NCBI RefSeq assembly: GCF_046533115.1
Contig: NZ_JAJQRC010000001.1
Span: forward strand, 1 to 64,000
DNA: 64,000 bases
Reading direction: 5' to 3'
From: JAIRMO01 sp046533115
GTDB taxonomy: Bacteria > Spirochaetota > Spirochaetia > Treponematales > Breznakiellaceae
Position numbers and translations under genes: made by a program. Below, in pieces: positions 51,347 to 59,910 of this stretch. Under the pieces are notes generated by a model, which was not told the origin of the DNA, searched no databases, and saw nothing but the letters and a program-made list of their open reading frames with translations. Position 1 is the stretch's first letter; every line of letters begins with the position of its first letter.

Positions 51347-53026
51347 CTACCGTTCCAGTTTTCGGTACACATAACGGTGGGGGCGTTCTGCGGCGGCTCC
51401 CAGTTTTTGGCGGCGCCATTGGGTGTATTCGGACCAGTTACCGTCGTACCAGATCACCTCCCCGTCCTCAAAGGCCAGGATGTGGGTGGCGATCCGATCC
51501 AGAAACCAGCGGTCATGGCTAATCACCAGGCTTACCCCGGCAAAGGTGTCGATAGCCTCCTCCAGCGCCCGGAGGGTATTTACGTCCAAGTCGTTGGTAG
51601 GCTCGTCCAGGAGGAGGACGTTGGCCCCTTCCTTCAGCATCAGGGCCAGGTTCATCCGGTTCCGCTCCCCCCCGGAGAGGACCCCCACCTTTTTCTGCTG
51701 ATCCGGCCCGGAAAAGTTGTACCAGGAGCAGTAGGCCCGGGAGTTTACCTCCTTGACCCCCCCGAGCTTTATCACATCCAGTCCGCCGGATAGCTGCTCC
51801 CAGACGGTCTTTTCCGGGTCCAGTCCCTGCCGCATCTGGTCCGCGCAGGCTAGCTTGACACTGTCCCCCAGCCGGATCTGTCCCCGGTCAGGGGCAACTT
51901 CCCCGGTGATGATCCTGAAAAGGGTGGATTTTCCCGCGCCGTTGGGACCGATGATCCCCACGCAGGCCCCGGGGGGAACGGTGAATTCCAGGTTTTCAAA
52001 GAGGAGTTTCTCCCCATAGGCCTTGGTGAGTCCCTGGGCCTCAATAACGAGTTGCCCCAGCCGGGGTCCCGCCGGGATGGTGATCCGGTTTTCCCGGATC
52101 TTTTCCCGTTCGTCGTCCTGAAAGAGCTTTTCGTATTGGGTAATCCGGGCCTTGCTTTTGGCGTGCCGGCCCTGGGGGCTCATACGGATCCATTCCAGTT
52201 CCCGCAACAGGGTCTTCCGCCGCTCGCTTTCGCCCTTTTCCTCCCGGGCCAGGCGGGCTTCCTTCTGTTCCAGCCAGCTCGAATAGTTCCCCTTCCAGGG
52301 GATCCCCTCCCCCCGGTCCAGTTCCAGGATCCACCCCGCCACATTGTCCAGGAAGTACCGGTCGTGGGTAACGGCGATGACCGTACCCGGATACTCCCGG
52401 AGGTGCCGTTCCAACCAGGCTACGGTCTCCGCGTCCAGATGGTTGGTGGGTTCGTCCAAAAGGAGGATGTCCGGCTTCTGTAAGAGGAGCCGGCAGAGGG
52501 CCACCCGCCGCCGTTCCCCCCCGGAAAGCTGATCTACCCCCTGGTCCCCCGGGGGACAACGCAGGGCATCCATGGCCAGTTCCAGCCGGCTGTCCAGGTT
52601 CCAGCCGTCGGCGGCTTCTATCTTCTCCTGGAGCGCGCCCTGGCGTTCCCCAAGCTTCTCAAAATCCGCGTCCGGGTCGCCGAAGGCCTCACTTACCTCG
52701 TCAAATTCCCGCAGAAGCTCCACCAGGTACCGGACCCCCTCGGCAACCACCTCCTTAACGGTCTTCCCCGCTTCCAGGAGAGGTTCCTGTTCCAGATACC
52801 CGATGGTAAAGCCCGGGCTTACCGATGTTTCCCCGGAAAATTCCCTATCCACCCCGGCCAATATTTTGAGCAGGCTTGATTTTCCCGATCCGTTAAGCCC
52901 TATCACCCCGATCTTGGCCCCATAAAAATAGGAAAGGCTGATATCCTTTAAAACCTGCTTGGGTCCGTGTTTTTTGGAAACCCGGTACATGGAATAGATT
53001 ATTTTTTTATCGTCCGTCGTTGACAT
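51347..53026 (-). CDS. ettA: Energy-dependent translational throttle protein EttA (ABC-F)
   Basis: 559 residues, two ABC domains without membrane segments. Domain 1: GLNGSGKSS near 43, LSGGERRRVALCR, LLDEPTNHLDAETV. Domain 2: GPNGAGKST near 355, LSGGERNRMNLA, LLDEPTNDLDVNT. The arm inserted in domain 1 (EFDEVSEAFGDPDADFEKLG) is the EttA hallmark that touches the ribosomal E site. It senses the ATP/ADP ratio and gates the first steps of elongation. It is monocistronic or ends a short run. Confidence 0.93.
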   Translation of the reverse strand: MSTTDDKKIIYSMYRVSKKHGPKQVLKDISLSYFYGAKIGVIGLNGSGKSSLLKILAGVDREFSGETSVSPGFTIGYLEQEPLLEAGKTVKEVVAEGVRYLVELLREFDEVSEAFGDPDADFEKLGERQGALQEKIEAADGWNLDSRLELAMDALRCPPGDQGVDQLSGGERRRVALCRLLLQKPDILLLDEPTNHLDAETVAWLERHLREYPGTVIAVTHDRYFLDNVAGWILELDRGEGIPWKGNYSSWLEQKEARLAREEKGESERRKTLLRELEWIRMSPQGRHAKSKARITQYEKLFQDDEREKIRENRITIPAGPRLGQLVIEAQGLTKAYGEKLLFENLEFTVPPGACVGIIGPNGAGKSTLFRIITGEVAPDRGQIRLGDSVKLACADQMRQGLDPEKTVWEQLSGGLDVIKLGGVKEVNSRAYCSWYNFSGPDQQKKVGVLSGGERNRMNLALMLKEGANVLLLDEPTNDLDVNTLRALEEAIDTFAGVSLVISHDRWFLDRIATHILAFEDGEVIWYDGNWSEYTQWRRQKLGAAAERPHRYVYRKLER

Positions 53027-53154
53027 ATCCCAACTTTAACAAAAATAACGGGAGCTTTCTAGGCGGAGGGGGGAGATTTCCCGGATAAAAGCCGATATCC
53101 CAGCCCTCATTGGGTGGGTCCGGCTGTTTCAAAATATCGGAGGTTAAAACAGGG

Positions 53155-53835
53155 TCAACTCATAAACCAAATAGCCCACCAGTGACAGGCCGCCCCGGCA
53201 AGGACAAAGACATGCCAGGTTACATGGGTACCCCGGCGGTAGGGTTTACGGTACCAGAGGGTTCCCAGGGTATATGCGGCGCCTCCGGCAATGAGGAGGA
53301 TGAGGCTTATGAGGGAGAGGGAACGGAATAGGGTGGGACCGCCGGCTGCCATCGCCCAGCCCATCAGGAGATACACCCCAAGCTCCGCTTTTTTAAGGGG
53401 CTTGTAGTTCACCGTATGGAGGACTATCCCTGTTACCGCCAGCGCCCATTCAATACCAAAAAGGGTCCAGCCCCAGGGACCTCTGAAAGTGATGAGGCAG
53501 AAGGGAGTATAGGTACCCGCGATGAGGAGGTAGATGGCCGAATGATCCAGCATACGGAATACCCGTTTTGCCCCCTCGTGCTGGATTGCGTGGTACAGGG
53601 TGGATGCAAGGAACATACAAACCATGGTGGTGGTAAAAATCACATAGGAAATGACCGCCAGTTCCTTTCCCCCGGTCCCCCCAAAATAACCCTTTGCCCG
53701 TAGAATCAAAAGGACCAGTCCCGCGGTGGCTAAAAGCGCTCCCAGGCCATGGAGTATGGAATTGGCGATTTCTTCCCCCGGTGTTTGAAAGGGGAGGGGA
53801 GAAGGGATGATATAGGTGGTACTCCGCATATTCAT
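53155..53835 (-). CDS. TrhA/hemolysin III family membrane protein (PAQR)
   Basis: 226 residues with seven predicted membrane segments. PAQR features are visible: the N-terminal EEIANSILHGLGALL, the SSTLYHAIQ-type motif FLASTLYHAIQHEGAKRVFR, RMLDHSAIYLLIAGTYTP, and a C-terminal HVFVLAGAACHWWAI with the third metal-binding His. Family members are membrane hydrolase-like proteins; TrhA is linked to membrane energetics. Haemolysis should not be inferred from the name. It is followed by a degenerate palindrome (CTGTTT/AAACAG) at 53124-53152. Confidence 0.87.
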   Translation of the reverse strand: MNMRSTTYIIPSPLPFQTPGEEIANSILHGLGALLATAGLVLLILRAKGYFGGTGGKELAVISYVIFTTTMVCMFLASTLYHAIQHEGAKRVFRMLDHSAIYLLIAGTYTPFCLITFRGPWGWTLFGIEWALAVTGIVLHTVNYKPLKKAELGVYLLMGWAMAAGGPTLFRSLSLISLILLIAGGAAYTLGTLWYRKPYRRGTHVTWHVFVLAGAACHWWAIWFMS

Positions 53836-53883
53836 AGGTATTATGACACCTTTTTTGGATCATGGTTGCAGCCGGGAAGGAAG

Positions 53884-54762
53884 TCACGTTTCCTGCCGGA
53901 GATCCCACCCGTACCCGTTCCCCGGATTCTTGCTTCCCCCCAGGAGGCGGCCCAGAAGGGGAAGGCTTTCTTCCAAGGCTTCCTTAAGGGACCAGGGAGG
54001 ATTATAGATAATAAGGCCGCTTCCATAGAGTCCCCGGGTTTCTGAAACTCCCTGCCCCGTATACAATTCCGTCCGCAGACGATTTCCCCCATAGAGGGAC
54101 CAGAGGAGTTCCGGCAGCCCCTTCTCCTGGGGGAATTCCCCTTTCCGTCCCAGCAGGGGGTACCAGATGATATAACATCCTGAGGAAAACCGTCCCAGGG
54201 CATCCGTTAAAATCTCCGGGAGGATCCGGTAATCCTCTTTTATTTCATAGGATGGATCGATAAAAATAAGGGCCCTTCGGGAAGGGGGAGGAAGCAGGGC
54301 TTTCAGGGCGGCAAGGCCGTCCTCCCGGCGGATCTGTAATCGGGGATCTCCCCGAAACCGTTTCTGCAACAGGGCAAAATCCGCCGGGTGGAGTTCAAAA
54401 CAGACCCCCCGGTCCTGTTCCCGGAGCAGGGCCGCCGTAATGGCAGGAGAACCGGGATACCGCCATATATCGGCATTACGGTTCCCGGGGTTAAATTCAC
54501 GGACCAAGGTAACTAAAGACCTTACCAAAGGCGGCAGGGTCCCCACGGTTTCTTTAAGCAGCGGGGTTATGCCCTGTTCCCACTCCCGGTTTTTGGCGGC
54601 ATATCCTTCGGTAAGGTTATAATAACCAGCCCCTCCATGGGTATCGATACAAAGCAGGGGCTTTTCCTTTTTCCTGAGGTACTCAAGACAGTATAGTAAT
54701 ACCCCGTGTTTGAGTACATCCGGAGCATTGCCCGCGTGAAAGGCATGCCGATAACTCAGCAC
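53884..54762 (-). CDS. rlmJ: 23S rRNA (adenine-2030-N6)-methyltransferase RlmJ
   Basis: 292 residues. The start LSYRHAFHAGNAPDVLKHGV is diagnostic for RlmJ. The SAM-binding THGGAGYY near 41 and the catalytic DPSYE near 168 (the N6-adenine DPPY-type motif) follow. It methylates A2030 of 23S rRNA before assembly. The ATG lies seven bases inside the end of the upstream gene. Its neighbours have no clear rRNA link. Confidence 0.92.
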   Translation of the reverse strand: MLSYRHAFHAGNAPDVLKHGVLLYCLEYLRKKEKPLLCIDTHGGAGYYNLTEGYAAKNREWEQGITPLLKETVGTLPPLVRSLVTLVREFNPGNRNADIWRYPGSPAITAALLREQDRGVCFELHPADFALLQKRFRGDPRLQIRREDGLAALKALLPPPSRRALIFIDPSYEIKEDYRILPEILTDALGRFSSGCYIIWYPLLGRKGEFPQEKGLPELLWSLYGGNRLRTELYTGQGVSETRGLYGSGLIIYNPPWSLKEALEESLPLLGRLLGGSKNPGNGYGWDLRQET

Positions 54763-55589
54763 TCTTTGTCCTTGGGCTTATATTTTATTTTAGCCGCATG
54801 TAAGGTTGAGTCGACAGTACCCTTAGGGATCCCCAATACCTTCGCAATCTGGCGGTTTGTTGCATCAAACCGCATTATTGAAAGCCGTTTCCGCATAGAT
54901 ACCAACCGTATTCTGGCCCGGTTCAGCCGGTCCTGTATCTTTTTTTGAAATATCGAACCTTCGGGAGCCGCGAGCATCCGTCTTTCAAAGGAAATGCACC
55001 GGTAAAACTGGCAATGGATCCGTTCTTTGAGCCCCTGAATTTGCTCTTCCTTATCCAGCCGTAATATCCGTAATTCGTCCACCATACCCCGTAACTTCTC
55101 CGTTTCTATGCCGATGGCCGGGGCTGCCCGGGAAAGAAAATCGTCGGACATAAAGTGGTAGGATTTTAGTAATAATATCAAGATCTGCTGGGGATTGGGA
55201 ACCGGTTTATATGCCGTTTTTGGCTCCGGATAATCAGGTTCGGTGTTTCGGACCGATAGTTCGGTTGCCTTTTCCTTCCACCAGGAATGTTCGGATATGG
55301 AATGATCCGTTTCCCGAAAACGGTATTCCCGGGAAGAGTAATATACCAATGAGCCTATGTACGCATCGAAAGAAGTCCCGATATCTTTGTATTTATCGAT
55401 GGCCTTGCTGATTCGGGGATACAGCCAGCACAGATAATCAATACAATCATCCCTTTTCCATTGGAAAAGGTGGAACTGCTTATAATTATCCAGGACAAAT
55501 TGAAAGATCTGTCCTTCCAGTTGTTTTTTGTCCAGAATCCCGGAACGGTATTTCTCGAACAGTGTGTTTAGTGGTAAATACCCTGGCAT
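54756..55589 (-). CDS. Sigma-factor-like DNA-binding protein
   Basis: 277 residues. Residues about 45-100 (DYLCWLYPRISKAIDKYKDI, then TSFDAYIGSLVYYSSREYRF) look like sigma-70 region 2, and residues about 243-268 (NRQIAKVLGIPKGTVDSTLH) form a helix-turn-helix like region 4. The middle 120 residues match no sigma region I can name. The start has AGGAGG upstream. It overlaps rlmJ by seven bases. It could be a divergent sigma factor or a regulator derived from one; both halves are weak, so function stays open. Confidence 0.65.
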   Translation of the reverse strand: MPGYLPLNTLFEKYRSGILDKKQLEGQIFQFVLDNYKQFHLFQWKRDDCIDYLCWLYPRISKAIDKYKDIGTSFDAYIGSLVYYSSREYRFRETDHSISEHSWWKEKATELSVRNTEPDYPEPKTAYKPVPNPQQILILLLKSYHFMSDDFLSRAAPAIGIETEKLRGMVDELRILRLDKEEQIQGLKERIHCQFYRCISFERRMLAAPEGSIFQKKIQDRLNRARIRLVSMRKRLSIMRFDATNRQIAKVLGIPKGTVDSTLHAAKIKYKPKDKEC

Positions 55590-55609
55590 ACAATATTCCT
55601 CCTACTATT

Positions 55610-55640
55610 GATGATCTATAGTGATCTAGATGATCTATCG
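55610..55640. repeat. GATGATCTAT direct repeats upstream of the sigma-like gene
   Basis: GATGATCTAT occurs twice within the 50 bases before the gene (55610-55640) with a related TGATCTAGA between. Direct repeats in a promoter region can be regulator sites. There is no matching known consensus. Confidence 0.3.
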
Positions 55641-55678
55641 GAATAATGTGGTTGAGTTTGCATTTTGCTTTAATTTAA

Positions 55679-55714
55679 GGCCAAATTTTATGACAAATGT
55701 CATAAAATTTGGCC
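55679..55714. terminator. Perfect 36-bp palindrome between nrnA and the sigma-like gene
   Basis: Arms of 17 bases (55679-55695 and 55698-55714) pair without mismatch around two central bases; the centre reads TATGACA-AA-TGTCATA. It lies four bases after the nrnA stop. As RNA it would be a strong hairpin and could end the nrnA transcript, although no T-run follows on that strand. As DNA it could be an operator for the sigma-like gene. Confidence 0.5.
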
Positions 55715-55718
55715 GATT

Positions 55719-56714
55719 TTAGGGCTCAAGGGAGAAAATTTTTTCAAAGGCTTGAATAACTTGGGGCCGTATTTTTTCAATAACCCCGGGGGTGTTCGAA
55801 CCGGCGGCATTTTTGTGTCCCCCCCCGCCGAATTGGAGGGCGATTTCAGCGACGTTTATCCGATCCCGGGAACGGAACCCGATGGTACAGTTTTTTGGGG
55901 TTTCCTGCCGGATGACCACGATGGCTTCCACCCCGGCGACGGATTGGAGCAGTTGGTAGAGATTATCCGAATCCCGGCCTTCCAACCCAAAACGCTGGGT
56001 TTCTTCGTAGGTTTCCTCGGAGAGGATAAGTCTTCCCCCAAAATAGGCGCTTGCCCGGGAAAGCACCCGTCCCAGAAGGATCCGGGAGTTGAGGCTTTTC
56101 CCGCCGTTTATGGCCTGGTACACCTTCTTGGGGCTTGCCCCGGCCGTTACCAGCCGGGCGGCGGCGATAAACGTCGCGGCCCCGTTGGAATCGATGTGAC
56201 GGAAAAAACCCGTATCGGTACCGAGGCCGAAGAAAAGCAGCTCCGCTTCTTCCGGGGTAAGGGCCAGTTCCAGGGCTTCCAGCACGGCTTGGATCATGAA
56301 ACACGTGGCCGGGGCCGCAGTGTCCAGAAATACCGGATTTTCCGCCGTACTTTGGGTGTTTTTGTTGGTGGCATGGTGATCGATAATTGCCGTAGGAAGC
56401 CCCTCCAAAAAGGGCTGCAGATCACCGGTACGGTCCAGGCCGGAACAATCCAACACCAAAACCCGGGCCCCCTCCCGTTCCTTTGTCCCTGGTTTCGGTA
56501 TAAAAAGCCCCGCATAGGGCATGATTTCACTCCGTTTAAAGGGCCCCGCGGAACAGGGGATGACCTCCTTGCCGAGTCTTCTCAGGGCGGAAGTCAGGGC
56601 AAGCTGGCTTCCCACACAATCCCCGTCGGGTTCATGATGACCGGCAACGAGAAATTTATTTCCTTCCCGGATAAAGGCAAGTAATTCCGCGGGAACCGGC
56701 AGGGGTTTATACAT
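55719..56714 (-). CDS. nrnA: Bifunctional oligoribonuclease / pAp phosphatase NrnA (DHH family)
   Basis: 331 residues. DHH motifs are in order: HHEPDGDCVGSQLAL near 26, LDCSGLDRTG near 88, IDHHATN near 111, GTDTGFF near 165, and the DHHA1 motif GGGGHKNAAGS near 297. NrnA degrades short RNA and DNA pieces, including pGpG from cyclic di-GMP breakdown, and can dephosphorylate pAp. This may connect to the PilZ c-di-GMP receptor in the window. It follows the M24 peptidase gene by nine bases. Confidence 0.9.
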   Translation of the reverse strand: MYKPLPVPAELLAFIREGNKFLVAGHHEPDGDCVGSQLALTSALRRLGKEVIPCSAGPFKRSEIMPYAGLFIPKPGTKEREGARVLVLDCSGLDRTGDLQPFLEGLPTAIIDHHATNKNTQSTAENPVFLDTAAPATCFMIQAVLEALELALTPEEAELLFFGLGTDTGFFRHIDSNGAATFIAAARLVTAGASPKKVYQAINGGKSLNSRILLGRVLSRASAYFGGRLILSEETYEETQRFGLEGRDSDNLYQLLQSVAGVEAIVVIRQETPKNCTIGFRSRDRINVAEIALQFGGGGHKNAAGSNTPGVIEKIRPQVIQAFEKIFSLEP

Positions 56715-56723
56715 GATTTTCCC

Positions 56724-57896
56724 TTAACAGGTCAGCAGGGTAAATTGACGGGGGCTTACCCCCCCGGAAACCACCGGTTTACCCCCCCGGATATAGACGT
56801 CAATTTCAGTTCGTAATCCAAAATCGGAAAAGTAAATTCCCGGTTCCAGAGAAAAACAGGATCCGTCCAGCAAAAACCGGGAATCGGGAAATTCCACCGA
56901 ATCAATATTCACCCCTGATCCGTGACATTCGGTATCTATACCGTGGCCGGTACGGTGTTTTATCGCCCCACCATATCCCCGCTCGATAAGAAGTTCCCGG
57001 GCTTTTTGATCCGTCGCAGCCCCCGTAAGCTGCTTCCCGGCCTGTAACTCGGTTGTTATGAAATCCAGAACCCCTTCCCGGGCGCGGATGAGGTCCCCGA
57101 AGGCCTTTTCTACCGGGGCCGAAGCCTGGGGGGCGTAAACCCCTACCCAGGAGATGTCCCCATAAACAGAGCCTTCGACGGCTTCCTTGGCCCAAAGATC
57201 AAACTGGATCACGTCCCCCGCTTTAAAAACCGCGCCGGCGCCGGAAAAGTCATAGTGGGGGTTCCCGGAATTCACCCCCCCGGCGACTATGGGGGGATGG
57301 TCGGGGATAAGGCCCCGGTTTTTCATTTCGTCCAGCATAAGTTGGCGGATATCCCCCTCGTGGAGGGATTTTTTTTCCGCATAGGATTTTTTAACCCGTT
57401 CCCAGGCGATTTCCACGATCAGGTAAAGACCGGAAACGGCCCGTTCATGGGATTCGATACTTTTTTCATCCAGGAGTCCTTTAAAACGCTGGATCAAGGC
57501 CGCGGCGGAAACCAGCGTAAGGCCCGCCTTTTCCAGGGTTGCCGCGGTTCCCCGATCAAGATAAGAAATTGCGCAGAGGCTTTCGGAACTATGGACCCCC
57601 CAGCGTTTTCCCGCAAAAGGGGCCAGGGCGGTAAAGAATTCTTCCCCCCTGAGGTAAGAAACCTTGGGACCGGGCAGACTTTTAAGGATATCCGGTTCAA
57701 TAAGATGAACTATCCCCAACGGCTCCCCTTGGGCCGGTACTCCATAAACCCAACGCCGGGAATTCGTTACCTGGGGATCGATCCGGAGGATCTCATCGGA
57801 CAATTTATCCCGATGGTGAAAATTACAAAAAAGCCACCCGTCCAGGCCTTCGTCCCGGATGGCTTTCTGTATGTGCTGTAGTTCGAGGTCCCGCAT
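56724..57896 (-). CDS. M24-family metallopeptidase (Xaa-Pro peptidase type)
   Basis: 390 residues. An N-terminal creatinase-like domain (1-150) precedes the pita-bread domain with the five metal ligands: Asp in QFDLWA, Asp in GDISWVG, His in HRTGHGID, Glu in LEPGIYF and Glu in RTEIDVY. It should cleave an N-terminal residue next to proline with two metal ions, in the cytoplasm. Its start overlaps the previous gene's stop (TAATG), so it is made with the small secreted protein upstream. Confidence 0.9.
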   Translation of the reverse strand: MRDLELQHIQKAIRDEGLDGWLFCNFHHRDKLSDEILRIDPQVTNSRRWVYGVPAQGEPLGIVHLIEPDILKSLPGPKVSYLRGEEFFTALAPFAGKRWGVHSSESLCAISYLDRGTAATLEKAGLTLVSAAALIQRFKGLLDEKSIESHERAVSGLYLIVEIAWERVKKSYAEKKSLHEGDIRQLMLDEMKNRGLIPDHPPIVAGGVNSGNPHYDFSGAGAVFKAGDVIQFDLWAKEAVEGSVYGDISWVGVYAPQASAPVEKAFGDLIRAREGVLDFITTELQAGKQLTGAATDQKARELLIERGYGGAIKHRTGHGIDTECHGSGVNIDSVEFPDSRFLLDGSCFSLEPGIYFSDFGLRTEIDVYIRGGKPVVSGGVSPRQFTLLTC

Positions 57897-58324
57897 TAAA
57901 ACTCAAGCTTTAGATCATCTGCATTTTCAAAACGGTCGTCAATGTTTACACTGAGGGGGACATTCCCCCAGGTTGAATGTCCCCGATCCTTACGGACATA
58001 AAGACGGACATGGCTAAATTCACCGTTTTTATAATAGACGGCCAGATAAGGCCAAGAAGTTCCGGAATTCATGTAGATGAGTTCCCCCTTTCCTGCGGCC
58101 TCGGTAAACCATTCTACGGGAAGATAGGCCCTGGCCAACTGATTTACCCCTTTTCGGTAGGCGACCACATACCCCTTCCGGTAGGGGTATATTTTCTCCA
58201 GGGGAACATTAACATAATAATATTCCGATTCGTTGTTAGTCGTCTGGGTATTTTGCTGGGCAATTATAGGTGTAACACCCCCAAGAACCGCGACAAGGAT
58301 AAGTATTACCAAGAATTTTTTCAT
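57896..58324 (-). CDS. Secreted protein of unknown function
   Basis: 142 residues. A signal peptide (MKKFLVILILVAVLGGVTPIIA, cleavage after about 22) precedes a compact, Tyr-rich domain (YYYVNVPLEKIYPYRKGYVV and SHVRLYVRKDRGHSTWGNVP) that looks beta-rich. It should be periplasmic. AAGGGGGATCC lies before the ATG. The stop overlaps the M24 start by one base. I do not recognise the family. Confidence 0.75.
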   Translation of the reverse strand: MKKFLVILILVAVLGGVTPIIAQQNTQTTNNESEYYYVNVPLEKIYPYRKGYVVAYRKGVNQLARAYLPVEWFTEAAGKGELIYMNSGTSWPYLAVYYKNGEFSHVRLYVRKDRGHSTWGNVPLSVNIDDRFENADDLKLEF

Positions 58325-58536
58325 TCCGGATCCCCCTTATGCATATAAATATAGTCAAATGAATCAATTTCTAATTATAAAATATAATCATTTATTGGTT
58401 CTTCCGCAAGGGGCTGTTCAGAACTTTCCCCCGTTGTTCGATGCCGGTGGGGTTCTCGAATAATTCCACGGTCTTTATCCCGGGTTTGGGATTTGAATCC
58501 CTTGCAAGGCCGGTTTAAGCGGGGTATGATGGAGTC

Positions 58537-58830
58537 ATGTGCTGGTATTGCGGTTCCGCGATAAAAGATGAGGAACCCCTGGGAAGGGCCCGGCAATGTG
58601 CCGATTGCGGCAGGGACCTCCGGGTCTGCCGGAACTGCCGGTTTTATCTTCCCGGCGCCCGCGGGGACTGCGCTGAACCCAATGCGGAGGTCCCGTTGGA
58701 CAAGGAACGGGGGAATTTTTGTGAGTGGTTCTCCCTGGACCCCCGGTTTCGTTCAAAAACCGCCGGAGAAAAGACCCTCCGAAATTCCACGGAAACGGCT
58801 AAATCGGCCTTTGAGGCTCTTTTTAAATGA
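58537..58830 (+). CDS. Small zinc-ribbon protein
   Basis: 97 residues. Eight cysteines are paired as CWYC (2,5), CADC (21,24), CRNC (31,34) and later single ones (45 and near 60), so one or two zinc sites are likely. The tail is basic. Similar small proteins of unknown role occur in treponemes. It precedes rsgA on the same strand and may be co-transcribed with it. Function unknown. Confidence 0.7.
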   Translation: MCWYCGSAIKDEEPLGRARQCADCGRDLRVCRNCRFYLPGARGDCAEPNAEVPLDKERGNFCEWFSLDPRFRSKTAGEKTLRNSTETAKSAFEALFK

Positions 58831-58948
58831 TCCCCTGCGACTCGATCGAATTATGGATAACAGACCGATATTTTTTTTAGATTTTGGAGCCGACATACTC
58901 CCCGCCGGTAATTATCTTCTCCCTGGTAAACCCCGGAGGGCGGACTAG

Positions 58949-59887
58949 GTGCGGGGGTTGGTAATCCGGGGTTCCCGAAATATCTTTTTTATTCGGCCCA
59001 TGGGAACAGAGCTGAATTCTGAACTCCTCTCCTGCCGGATCAAGGGAAAGATCCTCAAAGGAGTGGAAGGTTATTATAATCCCCTGTCGCCGGGGGATTG
59101 GGTGAATTTTGAGCCTGATCCGGCTCATCCGGGGACCGGTCTCATCCGGGGAGTGGAGAAACGGCGGAACGGATTCACCCGGTTTAACCAAAAGGGTCAG
59201 GTCCCCCAGCTCCTGGCGGCCAATGTGGACTTGGTACTCTGCCTTACCAGCCCGGTTTCTCCCCCCTTCCGTCCCCGTTTTCTGGATCGTTCCCTCCTTC
59301 AGGCGGAGATCTCCGGCATCCCCGGGGTGATCATCTGTAATAAATACGATCTTTCCCCGGACGATCCTGATACGGAAGAACGGCTTGAAGATTATAGCCG
59401 TATCGGGTACCGGGTGCTGCGGGTATCCGCCCTAACCGGTCAAGGGATGGATGAGGTTCGTTCCCTTATCGACGGTAGCTCCGCGGTACTGGTGGGCCAG
59501 TCCGGGGTGGGGAAATCCACCCTGATCAATGCCCTGGCCCCGGAAACGTGCCAGCGGACCGCCCCCCTCAATGAAAAATACGACCGGGGAAACCATACCA
59601 CTACCATGTCGGTGCTTTTTGAGGTCTCTCCGGGTAGGACCTTTTTGATAGATACCCCCGGCATCAGGCGTTTTCTCCCCGCAGGGGCCGCCGCGGATGA
59701 GATAATCTACTATATGCGGGAATTTGCCCCCCTGGCCGGCTGTTGTACCTATGGGCTCTCCTGTTCCCACCGGACCGAACCGGGGTGTAAAATAATGGAA
59801 GCGGTCGCCGCGGGCAGTATCCACGAAGATCGATACGAAAGTTTCCTGAGGATTCAGGATGAGTTATCGGGCGTTTCCTATGATTGA
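58949..59887 (+). CDS. rsgA: Ribosome small-subunit GTPase RsgA
   Basis: 312 residues from a GTG with GGAGGG 10-14 bases upstream. An N-terminal OB-fold is followed by a circularly permuted GTPase: G4 NKYD comes before G1 GQSGVGKST, then G3 DTPG. The C-terminal zinc site has Cys-Cys, Cys-x-His and a final Cys (CCTYGLSCSHRTEPGC). It checks 30S maturation. The stop overlaps the start region of mutS2. A 31-codon frame (58853-58948) ends exactly at this start. Confidence 0.95.
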   Translation: MRGLVIRGSRNIFFIRPMGTELNSELLSCRIKGKILKGVEGYYNPLSPGDWVNFEPDPAHPGTGLIRGVEKRRNGFTRFNQKGQVPQLLAANVDLVLCLTSPVSPPFRPRFLDRSLLQAEISGIPGVIICNKYDLSPDDPDTEERLEDYSRIGYRVLRVSALTGQGMDEVRSLIDGSSAVLVGQSGVGKSTLINALAPETCQRTAPLNEKYDRGNHTTTMSVLFEVSPGRTFLIDTPGIRRFLPAGAAADEIIYYMREFAPLAGCCTYGLSCSHRTEPGCKIMEAVAAGSIHEDRYESFLRIQDELSGVSYD

Positions 59888-59910
59888 AATTTTTCTTCCA
59901 GAGAAAGATT

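Noticed and set aside
58488..58501. GGGATTTGAATCCC resembling a tRNA T-arm
   Set aside because: There is no matching anticodon or acceptor stem on either side, and the loop lacks the required G53-C61 pair with TTC placement.
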